Positions 23,270 to 36,339 of a stretch of DNA of 64,000 nt are shown here, one piece after another. The notes below the pieces were generated by a model. That model saw only the letters and a program-made list of their open reading frames with translations. It searched no databases and was not told the DNA's origin. Numbering within the stretch: the first letter of the stretch is position 1; each line of letters starts with the position of its first letter. This stretch comes from Mytilus californianus (taxonomy: Eukaryota > Mollusca > Bivalvia > Mytilida > Mytilidae): positions 98,523,285-98,587,284 of the forward strand of contig NW_026262734.1 of NCBI RefSeq assembly GCF_021869535.1, given 5' to 3'. The position numbers and the translations under genes are program-made.

Positions 23270-23690
23270 TCGTCGTGAACATGTGTATGTCCAACGAGGC
23301 TTGGTTCTACGTGATACATTTACAACTGGATTAAAATTCATCAACGTTTGCAAAGAAAAGATTTAATTAACTGAAAACTGATGTAAATCATAGCAGAAAA
23401 ATGGGCCGTTTCCGGAAATTTTGAAATGTTTTTGGTTTGTTCATTACATAATATAATATTTTTTTCTTATTGTCGATTATTAATCATATTGTAAAAGAGA
23501 ATTGAAAGACTGCCTCCACCCGTCTGTCCGTGACAATCGATGTCAGAAAAGGGATCAGTCTTCAGTGTTTCCCTATAAGATTTGGAAGTAAAGTGATAAA
23601 GGTTTATATTTTTCCATAGAAAATTGTTCATTTTCCACAACTTTGAATATTTTGATGTGTAGTATAGTTTACTATAATTTTATTTTTCAG
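23270..23690. other. No gene seen
   Basis: AT-rich spacer between the SINE/MITE cluster and the candidate signal-peptide exon. Confidence 0.45.
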
Positions 23691-23737
23691 AAATTGTAGT
23701 GTCAACAGAATCCTGACAGTTTGAAACCTCAGAATTT

Positions 23738-23780
23738 ATGGAATTTCTACACCTCATTGCCTCGGTGTTGTTGCACGTTT
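23738..23780 (+). CDS. Candidate isolated signal-peptide exon
   Basis: ATG at 23738 starts MEFLHLIASVLLHV, a hydrophobic signal-like stretch. It is cut after one base of the next codon by the donor GTTT|GTAAGTACT at 23781. It is on the plus strand, whereas the lectin-like exons are on the minus strand. Its phase (one base left) is exactly what the lectin exon at 22209 needs (two bases in). No following plus-strand exon is found. It may be an inverted 5' exon or the start of another gene, or it may be chance. Confidence 0.35.
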
Positions 23781-24109
23781 GTAAGTACTACAAACTATAG
23801 ATATAATGTAGGTATTGTTATTTAGAGATAAATTTAAACTAAAGTTATTGTTTATTGTGTTGCGATTAACACTTGTGAACCAATCTATGATACTTAGGCA
23901 CAGTATTACGTGATATAGATATCTGACTTATTTGAGCATTGTCCTTAGTCTGGTTTATTGTTAGAATAACAATTTACATTAACATACACCAAAAACAGAT
24001 AGTCGTAATGAGTTATGAGAGTATGTTGAGTCGTTGTGGTTAAAAAAAGATTGTTTAATTAGTTCATTGAGACAATGCGGGCGAGACAACGCAAGTATTG
24101 AAAGAGAAA

Positions 24110-24590
24110 AAAGTGAAGGAAGAATGGGAATATGAGATTATTTGGAACTCAAAAGGCTAGATTAACACTCATAGACTGGAAACAGAAAAACAAAAGGAAG
24201 AAAAAGAACGAGGTCAAGTTTACCACTAAAAGGTGCCAACATTACCTACGTTAGCTCCTTTTGAAGAAGGTACTGGTGCTATGTATTTATAATTGCTTCG
24301 TTATGAAAGGTATACGTTATTACAAAAATGGGATTAATAAATATGGGCCATTCGTTTGAGTGCACTGAAAGGTAATGCATTAAATATGAATGCTTGGCTC
24401 CCATTAGATCAAGCGTTGTTTATATATATGATGTACTTAAGACATGTTTATTACAAAAGTTTAACATGACCGAAGGTGGTTTTAAGCAGAATTAAGATCT
24501 TGTCTTTTAGTACATGGATTGACGTGTCTAATATTTTTTCAAGACGTTTGATGGACTTCATGATCTTATGTTAAGAGACCAGTTTTTACA
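24110..24590 (+). pseudogene. Gypsy-like retrotransposon gag relic, N-terminal part
   Basis: A single frame with stops reads VPTLPTLAPFEEG, YERYTLLQKW, LSALKGNALNMNAWLPLDQA, and in shifted frames KFNMTEGGF and FDGLHDLMLRDQF. This order matches the capsid-like region of invertebrate Ty3/Gypsy-type Gag proteins. At least three stops and several frameshifts make it a dead copy. It is cut at about 24590 by the satellite-bearing unit and resumes at about 27660. Confidence 0.6.
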
Positions 24591-24612
24591 TACAGTACTT
24601 GCAACTTGATGT

Positions 24613-27235
24613 ACAAAAAGTACTGAAATCAAATTGCGGTTCATAATTTCCTTCAAAATAAAGAAATCATTGCATTCCTATTCAACACCAGTAAACGTTT
24701 AAACTTTATTTATTAAAAATTCTCATAAAAAATCTTAATTGTATCTTGAGGCCTTTGAAAGAACTAGTTACAAAATCATTACTTTTTTTTTATCAAAAAA
24801 AGAAAAATTGGTAATTCTAAACAATGCAAACAACATTTTAGTATATTTTCTCTGATATTCTTTTATTTTATGAAAAACAATCAATTTTGAATTTCAAAAA
24901 ATACAAAAATCCAATGGCGGTCAATAATTTCCATTAAAATAAAGAAATGATAGCATTCTTATTAAACAAAAACAAAAGTTTATGCATATTTATCCTTCAA
25001 TAATTCACATCTTATACAAAATTGCTTATCTAAAGGCATTTATAATGACTGATTGAAAGTGCTGTTGCAATATTTTAGAAATAAAAGAAGAATTATTTGC
25101 ATTTTTAAGCAACACGAACAAAAATTTAGTATCTTTTCCCTGAAATTCACCATAATTTATGAAAAACAACCAATCTGGATGTACAAAAAGCACTGAAATC
25201 AAATGGCGGTTCATAATTTTTATCAAAATAAAGAAATTATTACATTCATATTCAACAAAAATAAGAGTTTATGCATATTTATCCTTAAATTTTTCACATT
25301 TTATTCAAAATTACCTATTTAAAGGCAATTATAATGACAGATTGCAAGTGACGTTGCATTATTCCTCATATATAAGAAGAAATAAATGCATTTTTAAGCA
25401 ACACAAACAAAAATTTTGTATTTTTTCCCTGAATTTCAGCATAATTTATGAAAAACAACTAATCCTGATGTACAAAAAGTACTGCAATCATATGGGGGTT
25501 TATAATATCTATCAAAATAAAGAAATTATTGCATTCGTATTCAACACAAACAAAAGTTTAAGTATTATTCTCCTTAAATTATTAATTTTCTTATAAAAAA
25601 CTGATCTTGAGGTCTTTGAAATAACTAATTACAAATACCATTCATTATTTTTTATCAAAAGAAGAAAAATCAGTAATTTTATACATTGCGGACAACATTT
25701 TATTATATTTTCTCTGATATTCTTTTAGTTTAATGAAAGAAGAAAACAATCCTGAAGTACAAAAAGTACAAAAATCCAATGGCGGTCAATAGTTTCCATT
25801 AAAATAAAAAAAAATTATTGCATTCTTTTTCAACAAAAACAAGAGTTTATGCATATCCTTAAATTATTCACACCTTATACAAAAGTACTGATCTAAATGC
25901 ATTTATAATGTCTGATTGCACTTGACAATGCATTATTTCTGATACAAAAGAAGAAATATTTGCATTTTTATGCAACACGAATACAAAATTAGTATCTTTT
26001 CCCTTGAATTAAGCATATTTTATGAAAAACAATCAATCTTGATGTACAAAAAATACAGAAATCTAATGGCGTTTCATAATTTCTATCAAAATAAAGAAAT
26101 TATTACATTCATATTCAACAAAAATAAGAGTTTGTGCATATTTATCCTTAAATTTTTCATATTTTATACAAAATTACTTATTTAAAGGCAATTATAATGA
26201 CTGATTGCAAGTAACGTTGCATTATTCCTCATATGTAAGAAGAAATATATGCATTTTTAAGCAATGCAAACAAAAATTTTGTATTTTTTCCCTGAATTTC
26301 AGCATAATGGATGGAAAACAACCTATCCTGATGTACAAAATTGCTTATCTAAAGGCATTTATAATGACTTATTGAAAGTGACGTTCCAATATTTTAGAAA
26401 TAAAAGAAGAAATATTTGCATTTTTAAGCAATGCGAACAAAAATTTAGTATCTGTTCCCTGAAATTCACCATAATTTATGAAAAACAACCAATCCGGATG
26501 TACAAAAAGTACTGAAATCAAATGGCGGTTCATAATTTCTATCAAAATAAAGAAATTATTGTATATGTATTCAACACTAACAAAAGTTTAAGTTTTATTC
26601 TCCTTACATTATTAAATTTCTTATAAAAAACTGATCTTGAGGCCTTTAAAATAACTAGTTTCAAATAACATTCATTATCTTTCATCAAAAGAAGAAAAAT
26701 TATTAATTTTATACATTGCGAACAACATTTAAGTATTTTTTCTGTGATATTCTTTTAGTTTCAAAAAAACAATCCTGAACTACAAAAAGTACAAAAATCC
26801 AATGGCGGTCAATAATTTCCTGTAAAATAAAACAAATATTGCATTCTTATTAAAAAAAAAACATAAGTTTATGCATATATATCCTTAAATTATTCACATC
26901 TTATACAAAAGTACTGATCTAAATGCATTTTTAATGTCTGATTGCATTTGAGGTTGGTTTATATCTGATATAAAAGAAAAAAAAGTTTGCATTTTTATTC
27001 AACACGAAAAATATTTAGTATCTTTTCCCTAAAAGTTAGCATATTTCATGGAAAACAATCAATCCTGATGTACAAAAAATACTGAAATCTAATGGAATTT
27101 CGTAACTTCTATCAAAATAAAGAGATTATTACATTCGTATTCAACACAAAAAAAGTTAAAGTATTTTTTTCCTTACAATTTTGAAATGAAGTATGAAATT
27201 GTTATAAAAAAATCGTTACTTGAGACCTTATGATT
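24613..27235. repeat. ~286-bp satellite, nine monomers, three-monomer higher-order pattern
   Basis: The landmark TACAAAAAGTACTGAAATCA (or its variants) occurs near 24613, 24900, 25180, 25468, 25757, 26042, 26330 (in a shortened monomer), 26497, 26783 and 27068. Monomer types repeat as Y-B-X: the type with CAATGGCGGTCAATA is at 24900, 25757 and 26783, always following a type that contains CTTGAGG(C/T)CTTT. Open frames in it are by-products of the AT-rich repeat. Confidence 0.85.
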
Positions 27236-27530
27236 TTGAATAAAACATACCACGTTCAAGTACAAGAGAATATTAAGTAATACATATAATGCTTGAAAAG
27301 TAATTTGTATATTATTTATGTGTTATTGCAACCAGTTGATTAAAAATTAACGAGTAAAGGTGTCTTCGTAGAGGTCCGCGTTTATCGAATGTAAATACTG
27401 TGGAGTTCGTTTTACATAAGAATTTTAATTATATACGTATCCGTCCGATCCGTGCATATAATTACTTTACTGATCGATCGCTGACCGTTGTCAAGGTAAC
27501 TCTCACATAGCTTATTTGACGTATCTGACG

Positions 27531-27625
27531 GATTCTATGGGTCATCGATCACCGATCAGTCATCGATCAGTCATCGATCAGTCAAACATCCGTCACCGAT
27601 CATTCACCGATCAGTCAAGTTCACG
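27531..27625. repeat. CGATCA-rich short repeat
   Basis: Repeated TCATCGATCAGT and CACCGATCA words, about eight copies with variation, next to the right end of the inserted unit. Confidence 0.7.
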
Positions 27626-27659
27626 TCAAACAGTAACGCCTAAGGTTGCAAGTACTGTA

Positions 27660-28010
27660 CATGTAATAACAAGTGAATGTGGTTTTTAAAAAAAGAGAGT
27701 TCCAAAGTTTTTAGATGAGATGACTAGGTATAGTGATCAATTTAAAAAGGCAAGGCGAGAAAATATAGTCTCACTTTGAATTGATTCAAAAAGGTAAACC
27801 CCAGCCCCACAACAGTATAAGGAAACGTCAGGAGTAAGTTATAGAAATAAACAAAGATCCGTAGGCTGTAGTGGTGCAACTAGATTTGACATCAAGTAGT
27901 GTTTTAAGTGCAACAAATCAGATCACCACTTGATATCTTATTGTCCAATATTAAGGAACAAGATTGGAAGTGAACAAAGCAATGGCAGACGAGGTTATGA
28001 TATTCGTTAT
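27660..28010 (+). pseudogene. Gypsy-like gag relic, C-terminal part with zinc knuckle
   Basis: A frame reads RVPKFLDEMTRYSDQFKKAR, which continues the Gag protein interrupted at 24590. Further on, CFKCNKSDHHLISYC (27900-27944) is a retroviral-type CCHC knuckle with one extra residue between the second Cys and the last Cys. Frameshifts and stops lie between the pieces. Downstream, up to about 28560, the sequence may hold decayed pol, but I cannot support a domain. Confidence 0.55.
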
Positions 28011-28955
28011 ATGATGAAAGGTGGAAAAAGCAACAAATAAACACCAGTTTGAGGTAATGTAATTACGTTTGCTGAAGGAATTATAAATACGCTAAGTAGT
28101 AGTCATATCATCATATGAAAATTAATCACAATCCCTCCTGTTAAGGGTTAGAATCATACCATTAAAAATTATGAAGAACAAAACCCGTATCATGCCAACA
28201 ACTGGTTTTAGCATAAATGTGTTTATTTTCAGTGCAAAGACCCCTTGAATGAATCAATAGTAATTCTACCAAATTGCATCTTTAATTAATCGAAAACAGT
28301 ACTTTAACTATATCCCTTGTGAACCAGTCTGTTTAAATGTTAGGTTAGTTTTCAGACCTTCAGAGTGTGAAAAGATGTCATTTAAAATGGTAGTAGCAAA
28401 AGGTAAGCTAGGTGATCGTGTTGTTACATGTTTTACATATTTATTAGCAAACGTGTTCATCAATCCAAGCATGTCTTTTTCTAGCTAACAAGAAAAGTTT
28501 AGTAAGTACAGATTGTTTATAAGATAAGTATCAGACTCCGGATCACTAAAAATATTATTGAGATAGTTGGGTATCAAAACAGAATAACTCACTATGACGA
28601 AAAAATATTGTAAATGTATAAGACTAATACATTGCGATTTTTATGTTTAATCTACATTTTGCATGATTTACTTGCCACTGGTGAAAAATTAATGTATGTG
28701 TTGCAAATTAACTTGAAATCATGCTAAATATTATCAACCGGCGTTGAAATAATGCTAAATAATAACAACCGGCGTTGAACAATCTAATGCTAATAAATGA
28801 CCACTTACTCAATAGTTTAGTGAAGTACCTCAATTCAAAAATTAAAACATTATCAAAACCACTGCAAGAAAAAATATTATGTGCTATTCTTTTTCATATT
28901 GGTCTTTACGCATCTCTACACCTTTCCTCCAGGTGTCCTGGTGACTTTAAATATT
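28011..28955. other. No gene seen; possible decayed pol remnant
   Basis: The stretch follows the gag knuckle, but no protease, RT, RNase H or integrase motif is legible. A short direct repeat (AATGCTAAATA-TCAACCGGCGTTGAA) occurs at 28720-28780. Confidence 0.35.
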
Positions 28956-29399
28956 TTAAAATCTTGCAAAATTCGGTGTCTTATATTGTAAATCGTGTTG
29001 AATTTTTGAGAACGTTATTGGCGTCACTGATGACATCTAAGAGCATACAGTTTTAAGACGTTCTGGGGTTTTCAAGTGGACATGTTTCGGCGAGTAACAA
29101 TTATCGGACATCTTTGGGGCATATGAAATCGGAGCCGTTTTGGAGATTTGAGAATCAAGAAGACATTTTGGCGAAATAGACACGTTTTTGGGTATCGGAC
29201 GCATTTGGGGATGGACATATTTGGAAGTGTTGCATATACATAGGTTTCCAAAGGATGATCGAATTATTTTGTAGAAAATACATCGTAAAAATGTAAATAT
29301 AGGTATCCTACAATATAAATGTGTGTCAATAAAATAATACTTTACCACAGCAGATTAATGAAAACAACAATCCTACAAGATATGTGTGCATCATCAGCA

Positions 29400-30005
29400 A
29401 TATGTTCTTCTCATATATGTTATGATGGTATGATACTAAACCCCTAACGGGAAGGATTGTGCCTGATATTCATATGATGAAGACATAATCTTTCAATCAG
29501 TTTAATTGAAGTCTGGAGCTGGCATGTCAGTTAACTGCTAGTAGTCTGTTGTTATTTATGTATTATTGTCATTTTGTTTATTTTCTTTGGTTACATCTTC
29601 TGACATCAGACTCGGACTTCTCTTGAACTGAATTTTAATGTGCGTATTGTTATGCGTTTACTTTTCTACATTGGCTAGAGGTATAGGGGGAGGGTTGAGA
29701 TCTCATAAACATGTTTAACCCCGCCGCATTTTTGCGCCTGTCCCAATTCAGGAGCCTCTAGTCTTTGTTAGTCTTGTATTATCTTTAATTTTAGCTTCTT
29801 GTGTACAATTTGGAGTTTAGTATGGCGTTCATTATCACTGAAATAGTATATATATTTGTTTAGGAGCCAGCTGAAAGACGCCTCCGGGTGCGGGAATTTC
29901 TCGCTGCATTGAAGACCTGTTGGTGACCTTCTGCTGTTGTCTGTTCTATGGTCGGGTTGTTGTCTCTTTGACACATTCCCCATTTCCATTCTCAATTTTA
30001 TACTG
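29400..30005 (+). mobile_element. RT-element 3' tail, 5'-truncated insertion
   Basis: Aligns with 57528-58165 (behind an RT relic) and with the reverse complement of 61488-61974. It shares AACATGTTTAACCCCGCC, CAGGAGCCTCT and the end CCCCATTTCCATTCTCAA. It sits inside copy 1 of the segmental duplication and is absent from copy 2. Confidence 0.7.
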
Positions 30006-30009
30006 TAAA

Positions 30010-31130
30010 TTAAATGATTTCAAAACAGGATTCTATTTGATGTCGTAATCGATTAGTTCAGTATTTCTTTGCAAATTTGCATATATTACGTAATACAATT
30101 ACACCTATCGCCGCGCTCTAAATATTGGTGAATAAATGATGTTATTTGGTTTCATCCTTTAGTAAAAAAATATGTTAATCTCCTCTCCTTTTTTTTCGTG
30201 TGAATTTTAAAATGTCTACTGTTTGTATCAGCACCAAAATGAAATAATTTTTTTCCGATACAAAAATCTGACTGAATAATTTTATTTGTATTTTGTAATA
30301 CATATATTCTCATAAAAGTAAAAAATGGTAGTCTAGTTTTCGATATAGAAACCGACAGTCAGAAACATATAAATAATAAAATAATACTTTACCACAGCAG
30401 ATTAATGAAAACAACAATCCTACAAGATATTTGTACATCATCAGCAATGTGTTTTTCGTTATTTTGTTGGACAATATTTCCCACTTAATCAACAAAACCA
30501 ATATATAACTTCTGTATTTTGATTGGCTGCGAATGAAGTAAAGGAATTTAAGGAAGAAGAACATATTGGAAATGCATTAAAAAATATTCTCTTTTATTTG
30601 ACTATTATCATGAGATGCTAATTAATAAATAATCTTTTGTAAAAAAACATACTGTAAAAAAGAAACCATCCGTAACAATCCGTATCAAATACTTGAATAC
30701 TTGAATATCATATTGTTTTCATAAAGGTATTCTGAAGCTGCTTTGAAAAGACTTCGAATTTCAATAGATTTAGTTTTTAACTGATTTCAAAACGGGATTC
30801 TATTTGATGTCGTAATCTTTTAGTTCAGTATTTCTTTGCAAATTTGCATATATTACGTAATACAAATACACCTATCGCCGCGCTTTAAAAATTGATGAAT
30901 AAATGATTTTATTTGGTTTCATCCTTTAGTAAAAAAATATGTTAATCTTCTCTTTTTTTTCGTGTGAATTTTAAAATGTCTACTGTTTGTATCAGCACCA
31001 AAATTAAATAATTTTTTTACGATACAAAAAACTGACTGAATAATTTTATTTGTATTTTCTAATACATATATTCTCATAAAAGAAAAAAAATGGTAGTTTA
31101 GTTTTCGATTTAGAAACCGACAATCAGAAA
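30010..31130. repeat. Local ~770-bp tandem duplication
   Basis: 30010-30365 matches 30780-31130 closely (shared CACCTATCGCCGCGCT and TCTACTGTTTGTATCAGCAC). The stretch 30375-30436 also repeats 29329-29390. The left copy carries the RT-element tail in place of its middle part, so the tail and the duplication are historically linked. Confidence 0.75.
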
Positions 31131-32644
31131 CATACCCCTACTTGATAACCTGAAACCTACAGGAGCTCCCTCTGTTCTGTGAACAATATTTTAAACATCA
31201 TTGTCTTCACAAACAAACAACAATTATATCTCCTTCTATAGTTTAAAATTTTAAAAAGTGCTTTCCTTAAAGCTTAGTACAATCCATAGAACAAATCTAG
31301 TGAGTTAAGTCCTTTCCAACTGATATTTACAGTTCTCTCTTATCTTTTGCATTTACAGCACTGTCCAAGGTTAGGGGATGGTTAGCGCTAAACACATGTT
31401 TAAACCCGAAACATTCTTTATGTTAAAATAAGGAGCATGCAATCCAGTGGTTGTAATTAGTTGTTGTCTGTCATAACTGTTTTTCGTTAATTGATCTTTG
31501 CATTATTCAAATTGTTGGTTTTCTCTTGTTTTAAAGGAGTGCGTTCAGTAAGCGACCTTTTTGACCAAAAAACTAATTCCATTGTTTTAAGATAAAAAGT
31601 GCGTCGAGTCGACGAATAGACTTGTAATAAAGTTACATAGAACTATCTATATTGCGATTTTCTAGCAAAATATTGACATGTATACTCAAAATACGCCAAA
31701 CTAGATTATAGGGAAAATTGACAAAATGTTCTTAATTTCTACCACGTTTAGGCCAACAAGGAGAGCACGGTTTGACTAAATGTTTAAGTCAGATCCGTGA
31801 TAACAAACTAACATAATGTCAAAATGTCGTAATGTTTTGCTTTTTTTTGGTCTACTGATGTGCTATATGTTTCCGTTTATAGAACAAATTAAAATTGACA
31901 GGCTTTCATTGAAATTCTTTGAATATATATATTTGCTATTTGTGAAAGCTAAGACTTTAAATGTATACAATAATGCATATTTCTGGTCTTTTCCGTTGTC
32001 ACAATAAGAAAAACCCATACTGTATAGTCAGCTATCAAAAACCATGAAAAGGCAAGATGACAAAGAACATGTTTTAGAAAACGCATGCTATCGATTGCTG
32101 TTAATTTGTGTCTGTTTTTTTCGTCCAGGTACGCTAACAACCACAATTTAGACAGTGCTGTAAAACAGAACAGATAAAACCGTTAAACTTCGAATGAGGT
32201 AATTTCAACCTTAGTTATAGCACCAATCAAACTTATCCATTAACCAAAAATGAACAGATCAACATTATTCAATTAATGCTAGTGCTGTCAAATCAGTCAT
32301 GGTTCCTTCGCGGTATGGATCAGGAACTGATCAAATTTGTTTCATAAGATGTAGCATTGAATTATAATCACAGGTATCTCCTATACTAAAAACATTTGTT
32401 ATTTATATTGAACGTATACAGAACACTGTGAGCTTCCAAAGGGATGTGAATTTAGAAAGAAAATATAAAGTGTTATATGGTTACTAGCACTTAGACGATA
32501 CCATTGCGTTTTTACTGTTAGTCCCGTAGGGTTGATGAGATCAATAGTAAGAAATTATGCGCCAAGATTTCTAACACACCTTTCATAAAGTTGTTAAAAA
32601 CATGCTCTCATCCAGAATATTTATTCAATTTGCGCTAGATGTTA

Positions 32645-32730
32645 CAAACATGAGGCGAAAGACGCCAAAGGGATATTCAAACTCATAAGCAAAAAATAAA
32701 CTGACAACGTTATCGCTAAAACAGCCGTCT
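32645..32730 (-). mobile_element. Fragment of a Penelope-like 3' tail
   Basis: GAGGCGAAAGACGCCAAAG and AAACTGACAACG match 8680-8760. Confidence 0.6.
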
Positions 32731-32739
32731 ATCATTATT

Positions 32740-33150
32740 CAAAACTATTCAATCATTTTATCAACTAAAATTTGAATAAAAAATACGATCTACACTTCCC
32801 ATAAGTGTGTGACAACCTTTGCTTAGTTTGCACTTAGATCAAATTACGGTCAGCCGGATGTCGGATCTGTATGTTTACAGATGCATCTCTTCGACGTAAA
32901 ATGACGTAATCATTTTCATAATCCTCTTTCTCATACGCGGCAGGATATTTCGAATTAGTCAGCTCCCAGAGCCATTCCGTTCTTCATCGTTTTCTATGAC
33001 GATGTTGTTGCTTGAATACCGATTAGTTTACTACCGATGTACACACTGCATGAAATGATGCATTTCATCAAGTCTAATGAGTTATTAAATTCAATTAAAC
33101 TTACAGTCTTAATTTAAGTTAAATTTAATCGATATTTTATGAACGATTTG
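32740..33150. other. No gene seen
   Basis: Spacer with moderate GC near 32830-33000 but no usable frame or splice signal. Confidence 0.4.
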
Positions 33151-33159
33151 ATTAATTTT

Positions 33160-33860
33160 AAGTTTTCAGTTAAACGTGTCGTAAAGGTAGATTTAGTACA
33201 AAATAAATTTTGAATTTAAGAGAATATAAATGTTTAAGTAAACTACTCGTAAAAGAAGATTTATGATATGTTTAATACAAAATAAATCTTAAGTTTACGA
33301 AAATATTAATGTTCAATTAAACTACTCATAAAAGTAGATTCATCATATGTATAATGCAAAATAAATCAAAAATTAAAACGAATATAAATGTATAACTAAA
33401 CCACTGGTTAAACTAGATTTATTACATGTTAAATAATCAAATAAATCTAAAATTTAACCAAATATATATGTTTAATTAAACCACTCTTGATGTAAATTTA
33501 TTACCTATTTGATACAAAAATAAATAAACAATTTATACAAAAATATTTTTTCAATTAAATCTTTCATCAAGGTAGATTTAATATATGTTTAATACACTAA
33601 TAAATCTATGACATAAACAAATATAACTGTTCAATTAAGCCCTTCATAATAATAGATTTATTGTCAGTGTAACAAAAAAAAAATCCAAAATTTAACAAAC
33701 CATAACTTTTCAATTCAACCTATCTTAAAAGTAAATTTATCAAAAGTGTGATACTAAATATCTTCCATTTAACCGAGTGTAATTTTTCAAATTAACCCAT
33801 CAAAAAATAGATTAAATATCTGTTTTACAAATATAGTAAATTTTAAACTGTGACAAAATT
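33160..33860. repeat. ~80-bp AT-rich minisatellite, about nine diverged units
   Basis: The landmark AAACTACTCGTAAAAG (variants) recurs at 33240, 33319, 33401, 33478, 33556, 33636, 33716 and 33798, each followed by a TAGATTTAT-like stretch and AATACAAAATAAAT. Confidence 0.8.
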
Positions 33861-33869
33861 TAACTCTTG

Positions 33870-35640
33870 AATTAAATAAAATATAATTGAAAGGGAAAGG
33901 GAAATACTATTCTATCTTAATTTATTAATTTACTATATTGCTTTACAGAATAAATTTAATTAATCTGTTATTAAACCTGCCAACAAAACTCGTCCGGCTT
34001 AATATATTCAAACTTTAACTTATTAACTTAAATTACTAGAGCCGCCTTTTGTTAAGCGTATCCATAAATTCGATCACAATAGATTATTTGGGTGCGTTTT
34101 GTGAAACTTCAACTATAGAATTTTACATGTGTTTTTCTGTTGTATGAAGGGCTACACATAGAAGGATTTATTCGAAAGAGAAAACATCCTGAGTTATAAC
34201 CCTAGCTAAACAAGGGCGAGCAACTGCACAGATACTAAACTTATTTTCGACTCGAGTCGGCTCCCTTTCCTTGGTTAATAAGATAAACGTCGACGAAATT
34301 GGATGGGCTCCCTTTGAACGAGATGCAAACCATTTGAGAATAACGCCACGCACATTGACATGTTGTGCAAAATTGATCAATAAAATCCAGTCCTACATAA
34401 CCATGATAACGCAACACCTTGATATATCGTAACGACATGAATGATTATATTTCCAGCGTAAACTGAAAAAGATACTTTCATAACCTTTGGTTAAATTTCC
34501 TTTATTCATTAAACTTAACAATAATTTATGTAAAAAAATGGCATTAAGAAAACAGCCTTTAACATAGGAGTTAGAGTAGTATTAGATAGAAAGTCTCTGG
34601 AAAATTTCATTTTTCATTTTTTTAATTTACTTAGTAAGACTGAAGTCTGATAATAGAAATCATCTACTTGAAGAACCATCTATATTGTTAAAACTGAGAA
34701 TATGTTTGAAGACAAAAAATGAATTGTTATGATAAAGATACTAAATTGTTACTCTATACAAAAACAAAATGAAAACATTTCTAGAATAGAGAATTTTATT
34801 TATTTTATCGTGACCTCTTTATAAGAAAATACTTCAATAAACCAAGGATTTGTATAGTAAAACTTACTATACAAATACTTGAATAAACTTAGAATAAGGG
34901 ACCATAATCTAGAAATAGAAAAAGATCGCCATTATAAAAGTCCTAGAAGGGATAGACTATGTTCTAACTGTACCGCTTGCAGGTGGATGAAAAACAATTC
35001 CTGCTTCGACCTTGAATGTAAAATCAAATAAAAAACTAAAGGAAAAATATTTGATAATTGTTTACCTTTCAACAATTTTATTTATCTCATTAAAGAACAA
35101 AATTTTAAAGAAATGCTAAAACCCTTCTACCACGGAACATGTAAAAGTTATTTGCTTCTGTTAAAACAGGTGTGATTGCAATGTGACAACTCTACATTAG
35201 ATTCCAAAAAATATGGATTTGGTCTTTTTTAAATTCAATTCTTCTTATTTGGCGTGATAAACAATTTTCTGTTGTGTTTTTGTTTTCATAAACAGGTATA
35301 TTTGTTGACGATGGTGTCTATCTATTTATCATAGTTGTTTGATTTGTTATAAGACCATGACTTGACTTCTGAATAAAACATGTTCTTATCTGCATGTCAG
35401 TATCAAATACAGATCTCCTGTTAGTTTGTATTACACAACATTATTTGTTATGCATGCCATGTTAATGCCATGTTAGACCCCCTAGACATTCGATTTATAC
35501 TGGCATGTTTAAAGCATGAAACCTATTAGAGAGTTAAAGAGATAAGGCTGATATTAAACACATGTAGATGAGTTGGTACCCGAGTTTCAGTACGCACTTT
35601 TTAGTCATAATAATAAAATTCCCGAATAACAGTCATTGAA
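33870..35640. other. No gene seen
   Basis: AT-rich. The overlapping minus-strand frames at 34168-34438 lack any recognisable motif and have no splice context. Confidence 0.4.
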
Positions 35641-35652
35641 AGAGAAAAGTGT

Positions 35653-35721
35653 CTATATAGCCGAGTCTGTGAACCAAAATTCTTCTCGATAACACCAACT
35701 ACAATCAACGCATACATTTTG
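35653..35721 (+). promoter_or_regulatory. Possible TATA promoter and 5' non-coding exon
   Basis: TCTATATAGCC near 35653 is followed about 70 bases later by a strong donor, CATTTTG|GTAAGTTT (GT at 35722). The geometry suits a short first exon, but no downstream coding exon is recognised within 6 kb. Confidence 0.2.
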
Positions 35722-36098
35722 GTAAGTTTACTTTGATAGTGTTACAATGAAGAACTATTATATTGGCGATGACATTTTTATGTACTTCCAGTGCTAAAAC
35801 AACTGGTGTATCTCATAATTTATGATTATTTATACAGATATTCTAATTCTCTGTGAACTGTCTCCCTATTTTTATCAAATAATTGCATAACATGTGTATT
35901 TCATCATACATTTTTGTACGTACTTTTATTGACCAACAACAATGTGAGGCATTTTAAAATTAGATTGTTTTTTCAAAGATAATGCAACATTCATAAACGC
36001 AACTTGCTTACAATGACAATGTCACATCAAAGCAACGGGGGAAAATGATTAAATGATATAATTCGTTATTTCATGGTTGCAGCATAAAAATGTTATTA

Positions 36099-36266
36099 TA
36101 AGAGTTGAATGCTTCTTAAATTTGTAGTTTTATAGGGTTGTAAACACGTTAACCGGGAGCACATTTTTAGTATGAATTAACCGTTTTCGCACTTCATCCA
36201 CAATGTGCTTTGGTCAACGTTAAAACATCCCTATAAGATTACAAAAAGATGATTTCAATTCTTATG
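36099..36266. mobile_element. Hairpin MITE, copy 1
   Basis: The left arm contains GAGTTGAATGCTTCTT and GGGTTGTAAACACGTTAACC; the right arm is its mirrored form, ending ATTTCAATTCTTATG. It is the same family as 37212-37350. Confidence 0.7.
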
Positions 36267-36339
36267 ATCAATGAAAATGCAGTCATTGTAGAGTTGATGT
36301 TGTTATAACTCTGATAATGAAGAGTGATTATGAACAAAA

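Larger units (their letters stand above)
24591..27659. mobile_element. 3.07-kb unit with inverted ends carrying a satellite
   Basis: TACAGTACTTGCAAC (24591-24605) is exactly mirrored by GTTGCAAGTACTGTA (27645-27659), and the outer flanks continue the match with a 2-base gap. The interior is the 286-bp satellite, then ~400 bp of unique and CGATCA-rich sequence. The gag relic reads on both sides of it, so it is an insertion. No transposase is present. Confidence 0.6.
28960..32110. repeat. Segmental duplication, copy 1
   Basis: Collinear and in the same orientation with 47820-52070. Matching blocks are 28960-29360 with 47825-48230, 30375-30720 with 48185-48560, 31040-31260 with each 237-bp satellite monomer, 31260-31790 with 51305-51790, and 31890-32110 with 51870-52070. 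Copy 1 additionally holds an RT-element tail and an internal duplication. Confidence 0.75.

Noticed and set aside
25159..26515. Long open frames rich in Tyr, Lys and Ile
   Set aside because: They fall wholly within the AT-rich 286-bp satellite, and composition alone accounts for them.
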